Below, piece by piece: positions 47,113-56,506 of a stretch of 64,000 nucleotides of DNA. Positions within the stretch are counted from its first letter, which is position 1. Each line of letters opens with the position of its first letter. This DNA is from Tateyamaria omphalii. Its GTDB lineage: Bacteria; Pseudomonadota; Alphaproteobacteria; Rhodobacterales; Rhodobacteraceae. Position numbers and translations under genes: made by a program. Under the pieces are notes generated by a model. The model made no database searches. It was not told the origin of the DNA and saw only the letters and a list, made by a program, of their open reading frames with translations. The stretch is from contig NZ_JAHVHT010000001.1 of the NCBI RefSeq assembly GCF_019802125.1, positions 1,426,001 to 1,490,000 on the forward strand, written 5' to 3'.

Positions 47113-49524
47113 CTAGCCGCGCAGCCTCGACCCTTCGGGATCGAATGGCGCTGAGCCAAGAATAGTTGCGTTATGGGAGCGCCCAAGCACCCTTACGTCA
47201 ACCTTGTCGCCGGCACCTGCATCCCGCACGAAACCGAGCGCAAGGCTCATGCCAACGCTGTATCCATACGCGCCGGAGGTCACGCGACCAATGCCCGCAC
47301 CGCTCCGAAAAATCGGTTCACCGCCCGTCGCATCGGCGCAAGACGCCTCCGTATCCGAATCATCCAGCCTCAACACCACAAGCGATTCGCGCGCTGGCCG
47401 CGCCATGACGTCCATCGCGGCCTGCTTGTTCAGAAAGTCCTTGTCCAATTTGATCAACCGGTCCAGCCCCACTTCCTGCGGCCAGTACTCCGGACTGTAT
47501 TCCCGGCCCCACGAGCCGTACCCCTTTTCCACACGCAGGCTCATCAGGGCACGGCTGCCAACCGGCCCGATCCCCATTTCGCGGCCCGCATCGACGAGCG
47601 TCGTGTAAAGCTGCAATTGATCCTCGCTCCGGCAATGCAGCTCCCAGCCCAGATCGCCAGTGAACGACACGCGCAACGCCACCACGTCCACTCCGCCCAG
47701 AACAATCCGCTGCGACCGCATGAACGGGAAATCAGCCGTCTCAAGCGATGCATTCGTCAGCCGCTGCAACAGCGCCCGACTGTCCGGCCCCGCCACGTTG
47801 AACCCGCAGACAGCCTCGGTCCGACTTTCGAACACTGTCCCCTCAAGCAAAGGCACCTGCTTGAAGAATCGCTGGTGATAGCGCTCCGCCATCCCCGACC
47901 CGATGATCCAGAACTCCTCTTCCCCCAGCCGCGTCACGGTGAAATCGCCCGCGATGCCCCCGCGCTTGCCGATCAGCGGCGTCAGACAGGATCGGCCAAC
48001 GGCCACAGGCATCCTGTTGGCAAAGACGGCATTCAACCAATCCTCTGCCCCCGGCCCCTTGCACACATATTTGGCGAAGTTCGAGATATCGATGATCCCG
48101 CCCCGGTCCCGCAGCATCCGCGCCTCGGCCCCGACGACGTCAAACCACGGCTGACGGGCAAAACCGGCGGTATCTTCGACATCATCGAAGTAAAGCGGAT
48201 GCTCCCACCCATAGTTGAGGCCCATCCTGGCCCCCATGTCCACCTGCATGTCGTGCACCGGACGGGTGCGCACAGGCCGGCCTGCCGCCCGCTCCTCTCC
48301 GGGGAAATGGATCTTGAACCGGTGCGCATACTGGTCACCCACCCGCGCCTTCGTAAACGCCTTGCCGGCCCACACCCCAAACCGGGCCATATCCCAGGCG
48401 AACATGTCGTACTGCGTCTCACCCTCGACGATCCACTGCGCCGCCAACAGGCCCATGCCACCCGACTGCGAAAAGCCCGGAATGATCCCGTTGCAGCAAA
48501 AGTACCCCTGCAGTTCCGGTACCGGACCAAACAACACGTTGGAATCCGGCGACCAGATCATCGGTCCGTTGATGACCCGCTTGATCCCCGCCGTACCCAC
48601 GACGGGTATCCGGTCGATGGCGCGCATCATGTTCTCTTCGATCCGCTCCAGATCATCGGCAAAGAGCTCATGGCCGAAGCCCTGTGGCGTGCCGTCCTCG
48701 GCCCAGAACTGGACATCCTTTTCATAGGCCCCGACCAGCAGCCCCTGCCCTTCCTGCCGCAGGTAATACTCGCCATCCCGGTCCGCGACCGACGGCAAGC
48801 GGCGATCCATCGCAGCCACTTCAGCAATGGTCTCGGTCACGAAATACTGGTGCTCGGTCGGTTGCAGGGGCAATTCAATCCCCGCCAAAGCCGCCACCTC
48901 ACGACCCCAAAGCCCAGCAGCATTGACCACCCAAGGGGTCGCGATGTCCCCTTTCTCGGTCCGTACGATCCATGTGCCATCCGGCTGCTGCTCCGTCCCG
49001 ATCACCGGACAGAACCGCACGATCTCCGCCCCGTTCTGCCGGGCACCCGCGGCATAGGCATTGGTCACACCGGACGGGTCCACATTGCCACCTTCCGGCT
49101 CCCACATGATGCAACGGATGCCGTCGAAATCGACCAGCGGGTGCAACCGCTCCGCCTCCGCCCGATCCACCTCGTGAAAGTTCATGCCATAGAGCGCGGC
49201 CTTGGCGGCCTGCAGGCGCAACTGATGCTCCCGCGCCTCGGTCTGCGCCAGGTACAGCGAACCGGGTTGAAACACCCCGCAGCCCTGCCCGGTCTCCTGC
49301 TCCAGCGCTTTATACAGCCCCATCGTATAGTGCTGGATCCGGCTGATGTTGGTGCTGTCGTGCAGCCCATGAATGTTCGCCGCCGCGTGCCAGGTCGAAC
49401 CGGATGTCAGCTCGTCCCGCTCCAGCAGGATCACATCGGTCCAGCCCAGCTTGGTCAGGTGATAAAGGATGGAACAACCGATAACGCCGCCGCCGATCAC
49501 GACGGCCTGTGCGTGGGTGCGCAT
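47113..49524 (-). CDS. FAD-dependent oxidoreductase with GcvT domains (dimethylglycine/sarcosine dehydrogenase-like)
   Basis: An 803-residue flavoprotein. N-terminal DAO domain: VVIGGGVIGCSILYHL dinucleotide fold and ELTSGSTWHAA, where the histidine is the usual covalent FAD attachment site. A central FAO_M-type region follows, then a GcvT folate-binding domain (about residues 420-800) with GDFTVTRLGEEEFWI, VSFTGDLGWELHCR and SLRVEKGYGSWGREY. It should oxidatively demethylate an N-methyl compound, passing the one-carbon unit to tetrahydrofolate. AAAGG precedes the ATG. A paralogue is at 51047-53455. Confidence 0.9.
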   Translation of the reverse strand: MRTHAQAVVIGGGVIGCSILYHLTKLGWTDVILLERDELTSGSTWHAAANIHGLHDSTNISRIQHYTMGLYKALEQETGQGCGVFQPGSLYLAQTEAREHQLRLQAAKAALYGMNFHEVDRAEAERLHPLVDFDGIRCIMWEPEGGNVDPSGVTNAYAAGARQNGAEIVRFCPVIGTEQQPDGTWIVRTEKGDIATPWVVNAAGLWGREVAALAGIELPLQPTEHQYFVTETIAEVAAMDRRLPSVADRDGEYYLRQEGQGLLVGAYEKDVQFWAEDGTPQGFGHELFADDLERIEENMMRAIDRIPVVGTAGIKRVINGPMIWSPDSNVLFGPVPELQGYFCCNGIIPGFSQSGGMGLLAAQWIVEGETQYDMFAWDMARFGVWAGKAFTKARVGDQYAHRFKIHFPGEERAAGRPVRTRPVHDMQVDMGARMGLNYGWEHPLYFDDVEDTAGFARQPWFDVVGAEARMLRDRGGIIDISNFAKYVCKGPGAEDWLNAVFANRMPVAVGRSCLTPLIGKRGGIAGDFTVTRLGEEEFWIIGSGMAERYHQRFFKQVPLLEGTVFESRTEAVCGFNVAGPDSRALLQRLTNASLETADFPFMRSQRIVLGGVDVVALRVSFTGDLGWELHCRSEDQLQLYTTLVDAGREMGIGPVGSRALMSLRVEKGYGSWGREYSPEYWPQEVGLDRLIKLDKDFLNKQAAMDVMARPARESLVVLRLDDSDTEASCADATGGEPIFRSGAGIGRVTSGAYGYSVGMSLALGFVRDAGAGDKVDVRVLGRSHNATILGSAPFDPEGSRLRG

Positions 49525-49587
49525 GGGGATGCCTTTGCAAATGCTTCGCTGACCGCCACCCTGCGCGCGCCACATCGCACCCGGTTG

Positions 49588-49616
49588 CCCAAGCGCGACA
49601 TCTCACGTCGCTTGGG
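49588..49616. other. Hairpin between DUF2254 gene and oxidoreductase
   Basis: CCCAAGCG and CGCTTGGG pair perfectly with 13 nt between; allowing one bulged G the stem extends to TTGCCCAAGCG. It starts 15 nt past the DUF2254 stop on the minus strand. No T tract follows, so it may be a factor-dependent terminator or an operator. Confidence 0.4.
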
Positions 49617-49631
49617 GCAAAGGCTGCGGAT

Positions 49632-50906
49632 TTAGTCGCGCAACCGCTTTGCCGCCTTCGCCACCAGCCGCTCCCGATCCGGCGCCCAGGCTATGGCCTC
49701 CTGCGCACGCTCCAGAAACTCGCCCCCCAAATCGCGGGCTGCCTCGCTCAAGCCGCTGTCCGGATGATGCATCAAGCCCGCCATCACGCGCTGCAGTCTC
49801 TGCTGGACTTCAACCTCGCTCGCCCCGTCGCGTGCAATCCCCCCGAAAGCATCAATGATCAGATCACGGGGATCGAGCGGTCGAATATGCAGCCGGTCAT
49901 GCACAGGATCCGCGTCGCTGGCGGTTTCATCCTTGTAAAGCGACAGAATGCGGGCAGACCGGTTGAGAACGTCAATGGCCGTGCCAGGGTCATTGACCCC
50001 AGGCGACAACGCCTTGGACCCGATCTCCGACATCACGAGCAGGCCAAAGCGCGGATCCTGATCGTAGGTGCGCACATCCCCCGTCTCGGCAAGACGCTGC
50101 ACATCTTCGATCAGGGCATCCCGATCCTCCGGCTCCCCCACAACCCAGGCCAACGGTTCGTTGACGAAAACAAAACTGCCAATGCTACAGGGCATGTATA
50201 GTGTCACATCGTGATCACATGCCGCCTGTTGCAAGGCTTCGGGGTAGAGGTATTGCAGGTAACCGCTGTCGCTGGCGGGTACACACCATGCCTTATCGGG
50301 GACCTCCCCGGTCCAGGGGCACGCCCCCAGGCAGGGCGTGTCCAGTCGCTCTTCAAATTGCTGTCGCGTGATGTCTTCCACCTGTCTGGTGGTGTCGATC
50401 AAAGACCCAAGGGTCTGCAAATGCAGGGTCCACCGGATCAGCGACCACACCACAAAGGCCAGAACCAGCACCGTCAGCCAGAACAGCACCAGAGCCCGGT
50501 CATCTACATAAACCCCAATCTCCCGCAGCACGATGGCCACAAGGGCATAGACATAAGCTCCGATAAACGCGGCAAGCGTGTTCTGCGTGACCGCGTCCTG
50601 CATGATCAACTGATGCACACGCGGCGTCCACTGGGTCGAAGATGACTGGTACACGCTCACCATCACGGTCAGAGAAAACGTGGTGACTGCCAGCATTGCA
50701 TTGGCAATCACGTTCAACAGCCGGTCCGCCGACGACCCCGGCAGACGCGTTGCCATGTCCTCGGACACCAAAGGCTCGATCAACTGGGTCAGACCAAGCG
50801 CCACAAAGGCAAAAAGCCCCATCAGCGCCACACGCACCCACAGTTTGCGGGTGTATTTCCGGATGGAGCCAAGAATGGTCTTGGGCAGCAATTTCAGAAA
50901 TTCCAT
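49632..50906 (-). CDS. DUF2254 membrane protein
   Basis: A 424-residue protein with four transmembrane helices in the first 190 residues (VALMGLFAFVALGLTQL, MLAVTTFSLTVMVSVYQ, LAAFIGAYVYALVAIV and LVLFWLTVLVLAFVVWSLI). The large soluble domain contains the family block RFGLLVMSEIGSKALSPGVNDPGTA. SSSTQWTPRVHQLIMQD after helix 2 is also typical. The function of DUF2254 is not known to me. Start codon choice is uncertain (an ATG 12 codons upstream is in frame). It lies between the two paralogous flavoproteins, upstream of one and divergent from the other. Confidence 0.87.
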   Translation of the reverse strand: MEFLKLLPKTILGSIRKYTRKLWVRVALMGLFAFVALGLTQLIEPLVSEDMATRLPGSSADRLLNVIANAMLAVTTFSLTVMVSVYQSSSTQWTPRVHQLIMQDAVTQNTLAAFIGAYVYALVAIVLREIGVYVDDRALVLFWLTVLVLAFVVWSLIRWTLHLQTLGSLIDTTRQVEDITRQQFEERLDTPCLGACPWTGEVPDKAWCVPASDSGYLQYLYPEALQQAACDHDVTLYMPCSIGSFVFVNEPLAWVVGEPEDRDALIEDVQRLAETGDVRTYDQDPRFGLLVMSEIGSKALSPGVNDPGTAIDVLNRSARILSLYKDETASDADPVHDRLHIRPLDPRDLIIDAFGGIARDGASEVEVQQRLQRVMAGLMHHPDSGLSEAARDLGGEFLERAQEAIAWAPDRERLVAKAAKRLRD

Positions 50907-50978
50907 ACGCGTCAAACGCCCCAACGCGCCAGCCGTTCCCATTACCGACAGAACATGTCGCAGATGACCAGCCTTGCT

Positions 50979-51000
50979 CCTTCATCTTGCCAAATAAACT
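50979..51000. repeat. Short intergenic motif related to 81-105 and 35438-35456
   Basis: CCTTCATCTTGCCAAATAAA on the plus strand reads on the other strand as TTTATTTGGCAAGATGAAGG. Similar strings occur in the window's first intergenic gap and inside the ABC operon, always outside genes. Confidence 0.4.
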
Positions 51001-51046
51001 CTTCCCGAAGGGTCGGCCTGTCACCCCAAAGCCTAGGATCGAAACC

Positions 51047-53455
51047 ATGCAAACCACCATCCGCGTCGCCGTGATCGGTGGCGGCGTCATCGGCGCTTCC
51101 GTCCTCTACCACCTGACGAAACTCGGCTGGTCCGACGTCATGCTGCTCGAACGTTCCGAACTGACCTCCGGCAGCACATGGCACGCCGCCGGCGGGTTCC
51201 ACACCCTCAACGGCGACAAGAATATGGCCGCACTCCAGGGCTACACCATCAAGCTCTACAAAGAGCTGGAAGAGATCACCGGCATGTCCTGCGGCCTGCA
51301 CCACGTGGGCGGCATCACACTCGCCGACAACCGGGACCGCTTCGACATGCTGCTCGCCGAACGAGCCAAGCACCGCTTCATGGGGCTGGAAACCCAGATC
51401 GTCACGCCAGAAGAGATCGCAAAAATCGCCCCCATCACCAACACCGACGGTATCCTCGGCGCGCTCTACGACCCGCTCGACGGCCACCTTGACCCCTCGG
51501 GCACCACCCACGCCTATGCCAAGGCCGCGCGGATGGGCGGCGCCACGATCCATACCCACACCATGGTGCAGGAAACCAACCAACGCACCGACGGCACATG
51601 GGACGTGGTCACAGACAAGGGCACGATCCACGCCGAACACGTGGTCAACGCCGCGGGTCTCTGGGCGCGCGAAGTGGGCGCCATGGCGGGCGTCTACCTC
51701 CCCCTCCACCCGATGGAGCACCAATACATCGTCATCGACGACATCCCTGACATCTACAATCGCGACACCGAACACCCCCACGTCATGGACCCCGCAGGCG
51801 AAAGCTACCTGAGGCAAGAGGGGCGCGGTCTCTGCATCGGCTTCTACGAACAGCCCTGCCGCCCCTGGGCCGTCGACGGCACACCGTGGAGCTTCGGCCA
51901 CGAACTCCTCCCCGACGACTTCGACAAGATCGAAGACTCCATCGCCTTCGCCTACAACCGCTTCCCCGTGCTCGAAACCGCCGGGATCAAGTCGGTCATC
52001 CACGGCCCCTTCACCTTCGCGCCCGACGGCAACCCGCTGGTGGGCCCCGTGCCGGGCCTGCGCAACTACTGGTCCGCCTGCGGCGTCATGGCGGGCTTCT
52101 CCCAGGGCGGCGGCGTCGGTCTGATGCTCGCCCAGTGGATGACGACAGGCGAATGCGAACGCGACGTGACCGCCATGGACGTCGCCCGCTTCGGTGACTG
52201 GATCAGCCCCGGCTACACACGCCCCAAGGTGATCGAGAACTACCAGAAAAGGTTCTCCGTCGCCTACCCCAACGAAGAACTGCCCGCCGCCCGGCCCAAC
52301 CGCACGACACCCATGTACGACATCTTCACCGACATGGGCGCTGTCTGGGGCCAGCAATACGGGCTCGAGGTCGCCAACTACTTCGCCCAAGAGGGCGAGC
52401 CGACCTATGAAACCCCCAGCTTCCGCCGTTCCGACGCCTTCGCCGCCACGGCCCGCGAGGTCAAAGCCGTCCGCGCCAGCGTCGGCATCAACGAAGTCCA
52501 CAATTTCGGCAAGTACCGCGTGACCGGCCCGAACGCCCGCGCCTGGCTCGACCGCATCATGGCAGGCCGGGTCCCCCAGGCCGGGCGCGTCTCGCTCACC
52601 CCCATGCTCAGCGCCAAGGGCCGACTGATCGGCGACTTCACCATGTCCTGCCTCAGTGAGACGGAATTCCAACTCACCGCCAGCTACGGCGCACAAGCCG
52701 TCCACATGCGCCACTTCCAACAACATGAAGAAACCGGCGTAACCATCGAAAATATCAGCGACAAACGCAACGGCTTCCAACTCGCAGGTCCACGCGCCCG
52801 CGACGTCCTGCAAGCTGGCACCCGTACCGACATCGCAGACATGAAATTCCTCGACGTCCGCGAACTCACCGTTGGCATGACCAACTGCATCGTCCAACGG
52901 GTCAGCTACACCGGCGATCTGGGGTTCGAGATCTACTGCGACCCCATGGCCCAACGCCAGCTCTGGTGGACACTCTGGCGGGCAGGCCAAGCCCACGACA
53001 TCACCCCCTTCGGCATGCGCGCCATGATGTCCCTCCGGCTCGACAAGTTCTTCGGGTCATGGCTCAGCGAATACTCCCCCGATTACACTGCAGCCGAAAC
53101 CGGCCTCGACCGTTTCATCGCATGGAACAAGCCAACCAACTTCATCGGCCGCGCCGCAGCGGAAGCGAAGCGCGCAAACGGCACCGCCCGCAAACTCTGC
53201 GCCTTCCTCGTCGACGCAGACGATGCCGACGTGCAGGGCTACGAACCCATCTGGCTCAACGACAAGGTCGTCGGCTTCTGCACCTCGGGCGGCTATTCCC
53301 ACCACGCGAACACATCCGTTGCCTTGGGCTTCCTGCCGACGGACAAGATTGCCGAAGGCCTGACAATCCAGATCGAAATCCTCGGCCAAATGCGAAACGC
53401 CAGTCTCACCACCACCCCGCTCTTCGACGTGGATGGCAGCAGGATGCGGGGGTAA
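51047..53455 (+). CDS. FAD-dependent oxidoreductase with GcvT domains (dimethylglycine/sarcosine dehydrogenase-like), paralogue
   Basis: An 802-residue flavoprotein colinear with the gene at 47113-49524: VAVIGGGVIGASVLYHL, ELTSGSTWHAAGGFH with the FAD-linking histidine, a central domain with FGHELLPDDFDKIED, and C-terminal GcvT domains with VSYTGDLGFEIYCD and MMSLRLDKFFGSWLSEY. The active-site-side sequences differ (GGFHTLNGDKNMAALQGY here), so a different N-methylated or betaine-type substrate is likely. AGGA lies 8 nt before the ATG. It is divergent from DUF2254. Confidence 0.9.
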   Translation: MQTTIRVAVIGGGVIGASVLYHLTKLGWSDVMLLERSELTSGSTWHAAGGFHTLNGDKNMAALQGYTIKLYKELEEITGMSCGLHHVGGITLADNRDRFDMLLAERAKHRFMGLETQIVTPEEIAKIAPITNTDGILGALYDPLDGHLDPSGTTHAYAKAARMGGATIHTHTMVQETNQRTDGTWDVVTDKGTIHAEHVVNAAGLWAREVGAMAGVYLPLHPMEHQYIVIDDIPDIYNRDTEHPHVMDPAGESYLRQEGRGLCIGFYEQPCRPWAVDGTPWSFGHELLPDDFDKIEDSIAFAYNRFPVLETAGIKSVIHGPFTFAPDGNPLVGPVPGLRNYWSACGVMAGFSQGGGVGLMLAQWMTTGECERDVTAMDVARFGDWISPGYTRPKVIENYQKRFSVAYPNEELPAARPNRTTPMYDIFTDMGAVWGQQYGLEVANYFAQEGEPTYETPSFRRSDAFAATAREVKAVRASVGINEVHNFGKYRVTGPNARAWLDRIMAGRVPQAGRVSLTPMLSAKGRLIGDFTMSCLSETEFQLTASYGAQAVHMRHFQQHEETGVTIENISDKRNGFQLAGPRARDVLQAGTRTDIADMKFLDVRELTVGMTNCIVQRVSYTGDLGFEIYCDPMAQRQLWWTLWRAGQAHDITPFGMRAMMSLRLDKFFGSWLSEYSPDYTAAETGLDRFIAWNKPTNFIGRAAAEAKRANGTARKLCAFLVDADDADVQGYEPIWLNDKVVGFCTSGGYSHHANTSVALGFLPTDKIAEGLTIQIEILGQMRNASLTTTPLFDVDGSRMRG

Positions 53456-53481
53456 TCCCGCCGGGCACGAGAGTGGCCGAA

Positions 53482-53606
53482 GGCTCCGCCCATGCGCAGG
53501 CGAAACCCCGCCCCACGGCGTTTGCCGCTGCGCGGACCGGTCTGGGGCTCCGCCCATTCGGACCTCAAATGCCGTCCCACGGCATTTGCCGCTGCGCGGA
53601 CTGGTC
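53482..53606. repeat. Tandem palindromic repeat, copies 2a and 2b
   Basis: Two 61-nt units at 53482-53542 and 53546-53606 align without gaps with 50 identical positions. Both start GGCTCCGCCC and end TTTGCCGCTGCGCGGAC(C/T)GGTC. In 2b AAATGCCGT / ACGGCATTT make a perfect 9-bp stem with a CCC loop; in 2a the stem is degenerate. Copy 1 lies at 29186 with compensatory stem changes. Confidence 0.75.
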
Positions 53607-53647
53607 CGAATTCCCTGTTTCAAAAAATCCTGGGGGGAGGCGCAGCC

Positions 53648-53664
53648 GGGGGGCAAAGCCCCCC
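53648..53664. terminator. GC-rich hairpin before the MobA-like gene
   Basis: GGGGGGC and GCCCCCC pair around an AAA loop. It lies after the oxidoreductase gene and the tandem repeats, in the 277-bp gap. It could act as terminator for the former; no T run is present. Confidence 0.45.
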
Positions 53665-53732
53665 CTCACAATGTCGTCGCGCCCCCGCGCGTCCGTGTTG
53701 CAGCGCCGTTGTCAGAGACATACGCTCAAAAC

Positions 53733-54332
53733 ATGATACCGATCCTGATCCTCGCCGCTGGCGCGTCATCGCGTATGCGCGGCACCGACAAACTGCTTGA
53801 GGACGTGAACGGGCAACCGCTGCTCTCACGGCAAATCGGGATCGCAAGCACACTCACATCAGACATCCGGGTCGCCCTGCCCCCGGCGCCGCACCCACGG
53901 TACGCCTGCCTCGACAGCACCCCGGCTCAGGCCATACCGGTTCCCGATGCAGACGAAGGCATGGGCGCCAGCATCCGCACCCTCTTTGCAACGCTGGAGC
54001 CAACAATATCCCACGCCATGCTGCTGCTTGGCGACCTGCCGGACATCACTGCTGACGACCTGCATGCGGTGGAAAATGCAGTTCATACACATCCCGAAGC
54101 CCTGATCTGGCGCGGTGCGACGGATGACGGACGCGGCGGGCACCCGATCATCTTTGCGCGTGCGCTGTTTCCGGCGTTGTGCAAGCTCTCGGGGGATGAC
54201 GGCGGACGCGATGTCGTTGCCGCGGCGGGCGACAAGGTACATCTCGTCCCTCTGCAAGGGACACGGGCGCGCCGCGATCTCGACACGCCCGAAGATTGGG
54301 CCGCCTGGCGGGCGGCCCGAAACTCTACTTGA
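53733..54332 (+). CDS. MobA/MocA-like nucleotidyltransferase
   Basis: A 199-residue NTP transferase of the molybdenum-cofactor cytidylyl/guanylyltransferase type. ILAAGASSRMRGTDKLL is the nucleotide-binding start, LLGDLPDITADDL the metal-binding DLP block, and GGHPIIFARALFPAL and RDLDTPEDWAAW typical later motifs. MocA-type proteins mature molybdenum hydroxylases, but no such enzyme lies nearby. The stop overlaps the convergent Hint/RTX gene by 8 nt. Confidence 0.87.
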   Translation: MIPILILAAGASSRMRGTDKLLEDVNGQPLLSRQIGIASTLTSDIRVALPPAPHPRYACLDSTPAQAIPVPDADEGMGASIRTLFATLEPTISHAMLLLGDLPDITADDLHAVENAVHTHPEALIWRGATDDGRGGHPIIFARALFPALCKLSGDDGGRDVVAAAGDKVHLVPLQGTRARRDLDTPEDWAAWRAARNST

Positions 54333-56196
54333 GGCGATCCACCAGGATCTCGGCCTCGTGGCGCTTCAGCGCCACGCGCGCGGCACCGTAGCTGTCGAGA
54401 CCCGCCAGCGTATCAAGCTCCGGGAACAGGGTCAGAACCTCTTCGCGCTGCTCCGCACCAATGCCGCGCAGGGAATGGTCGCCCGGCTGGAAGCTTTCCG
54501 ACCACGCGCCATCGGCCAACACCACCTCGTGCTGATCGAACATCAGGTGCAAATAGCTGACCGAACCGGTCTGCACCTGATCCACACCGTCCAGACCGGT
54601 CAGATGCTTCGCGGCGATCAGAACCTCACGCTCATCGAACATGATCTCCGCCAGGTCCGAATTCACCAACATGCGGTGCTGCGGAGAGACCAGCATGTCC
54701 CGCTCAGGCAGTCCTTTGCCCAGCGCACCCTGACGGATCAGCACCGGCTGAAAACTGTCATTGGCGCGCATCTCGTCAGGCGTCAGGTCACGGCGGCCCA
54801 CCCAGCGCAGGGTTTGCGCGCCGTTGTCACGGGTAAAGACGCGGTCACCCGCCTCCAGGCTTTCAACAGGAACTTCGCCCTTGGGCGTCGCGATGCGTGT
54901 GCCGGGTGTAAAGCAGATGATGATCTGCTCGATCTCGGAATAGGTGACACGGCGCGCGACGTTGCCATTGTCGTCCAGCAGTTCGACGGTCCCGGACTCC
55001 GAACCGGGCCCATCCGGCAGCACATTTGCGCGAACGCCGGTCAGGTCCAGAATATCGATGTCGGATCCATCCGCATCTTCGCCACCGACGATGTTGTGGT
55101 TGCCCAAACCGTCAAAGGTGAACCGGTCCGACCCGGTTCCACCCTCTGCCTGGTCATTGTCCGGTCCAAGGGTAATCAGGTCTTCGCCGTCACCGCCAAG
55201 AAGCGTGTCGTCACCGGTACCGCCCACAAGCGTATCGTTGCCTGCACCGCCAACCAGTTCGTCCTGGCCTTGACCGCCGTCAAGAACGTCATCGCCTTCG
55301 CCGCCGTCAAGCGTGTCGTCTCCCTGACCACCGGACAGACTGTCGTCGCCGCCCTGGCCAAAGATCGCGTCCTGACCGCTGCCGCCGTCAATCGTGTCGT
55401 CACCCGCTTCGATCGGGGTCACAACAGCATCGTCGATCAAATCGCCGGAGAAGGAGAAACCGGAATTGGACGACCGCGCCTCCAGCGTGAATTCGATGAA
55501 TTCACGGTTTTCGAATGAGGCCGAAAACCACGCATCCTGATCGCTGGGCGTATTCTGTTCGCCCCCGGCTGCGGTCACCTGACCGCCATTCTGGGTGACG
55601 TTCAGCGACGTATCGCTGCTTGTTGCGAATGCCGTAAAGCTGTTTGCATCAATCGTGACGGCTTCCTGGTCACCGGGGCTGTTGCGGTCCAGGTCGTTCA
55701 CGGTTGCAGTGGAATTCAGGGCCACAGCCGTCCCGGTGGTCGCATTCGGGCTGCTCGGGATAAAGAACTCCATCCGGAAACTGGCGGTATCACCGGTTCC
55801 GTTGCCGTTCATCAGGATCTCAGCGCCGGTCGAACCCGACAGGTCGACGGTCAGGTTCGGATCGGACTTCGACACCAGCACAATGCGTGCAGACACCTGC
55901 GTGCCATCCTCAAGCTGCGCCACGTTGCGGTAAACGGCGAAATCCCCGGGATCGTTATCACGATCATTGGGCGTGACGCGATTGGCCCGCGAAATGACCA
56001 ACGGTGTGGCGTCATTGCCGGGAGCCGTTCCTTCGCCCACATCGCCGAACAGGGTGTCGTTGCCGTCCCCACCCAGAATGCTGTCGTCGCCACCCTCGCC
56101 CGACACCAGGTCCTGGCCGCCAAAGGCCTGAATCGTGTCGTCCTCATTGGTGCCCTGAAGGGTATCGTTGTTCGACGTTCCGTTGATATTTGCCAT
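54325..56196 (-). CDS. RTX calcium-binding protein with C-terminal Hint domain
   Basis: A 623-residue acidic protein, probably secreted. RTX nonapeptides (GGxGxDxLx) occur at residues 10-55 and about 275-375. A beta-rich segment lies between them (about 60-260). From about residue 427 a Hint_2 domain begins at the cysteine of CFTPGTRIATPKGE, with ESLEAGDRVFTRDNG and LVSPQHRML as later blocks. There is no Sec signal peptide and no C-terminal extein after Hint. GAGG precedes the ATG. Autoprocessing or a sorting role for Hint is inference. Confidence 0.88.
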   Translation of the reverse strand: MANINGTSNNDTLQGTNEDDTIQAFGGQDLVSGEGGDDSILGGDGNDTLFGDVGEGTAPGNDATPLVISRANRVTPNDRDNDPGDFAVYRNVAQLEDGTQVSARIVLVSKSDPNLTVDLSGSTGAEILMNGNGTGDTASFRMEFFIPSSPNATTGTAVALNSTATVNDLDRNSPGDQEAVTIDANSFTAFATSSDTSLNVTQNGGQVTAAGGEQNTPSDQDAWFSASFENREFIEFTLEARSSNSGFSFSGDLIDDAVVTPIEAGDDTIDGGSGQDAIFGQGGDDSLSGGQGDDTLDGGEGDDVLDGGQGQDELVGGAGNDTLVGGTGDDTLLGGDGEDLITLGPDNDQAEGGTGSDRFTFDGLGNHNIVGGEDADGSDIDILDLTGVRANVLPDGPGSESGTVELLDDNGNVARRVTYSEIEQIIICFTPGTRIATPKGEVPVESLEAGDRVFTRDNGAQTLRWVGRRDLTPDEMRANDSFQPVLIRQGALGKGLPERDMLVSPQHRMLVNSDLAEIMFDEREVLIAAKHLTGLDGVDQVQTGSVSYLHLMFDQHEVVLADGAWSESFQPGDHSLRGIGAEQREEVLTLFPELDTLAGLDSYGAARVALKRHEAEILVDRLK

Positions 56197-56506
56197 GGCA
56201 GCAGCCTCTACACTCAAACGAATTAACCGGGGCAACGACCTGCCCCCACAGATCTAACACCCGATCTTCGGTTTAATTCAAAACGTCTCGAAATTCAGGG
56301 GGAAAAGACGCAGATGATTAACTCTGACGTTTTTCCTGCACAAAGATGCCGCATTGCAGCACTATACGGATCCGTAGCGGAAACAATAGTGCCGTAGGGT
56401 GCGTATTGAACACAGGAAACGGGTACAGCCCCCTGCCCCGTTTCCTGCATCACCGCGAATCGATTCGCGGAGATGCTGCATGATTCTGTTGATTCGGCGC
56501 GTGGCT
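56197..56506. other. Intergenic region with palindromes between the two Hint/RTX genes
   Basis: No gene. CAGGAAACGGG / CCCGTTTCCTG (56413-56447) make a perfect 11-bp stem with a 13-nt loop, a likely terminator for the large gene upstream on the minus strand. CCGCGAATCGATTCGCGG (56453-56470) is a perfect palindrome. GAATTAACCG / CGGTTTAATTC (56220-56279) is an imperfect inverted repeat just upstream of the smaller gene. Confidence 0.55.

Noticed and set aside
47173-49635. 820-codon open frame antisense to the first oxidoreductase
   Set aside because: High-GC shadow frame, rich in His/Arg/Pro, without family resemblance; the opposite strand encodes a complete flavoprotein.
50942-52996. 684-codon minus-strand open frame over the second oxidoreductase
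   Set aside because: Shadow frame of a GC-rich gene; the plus strand has all the expected motifs.
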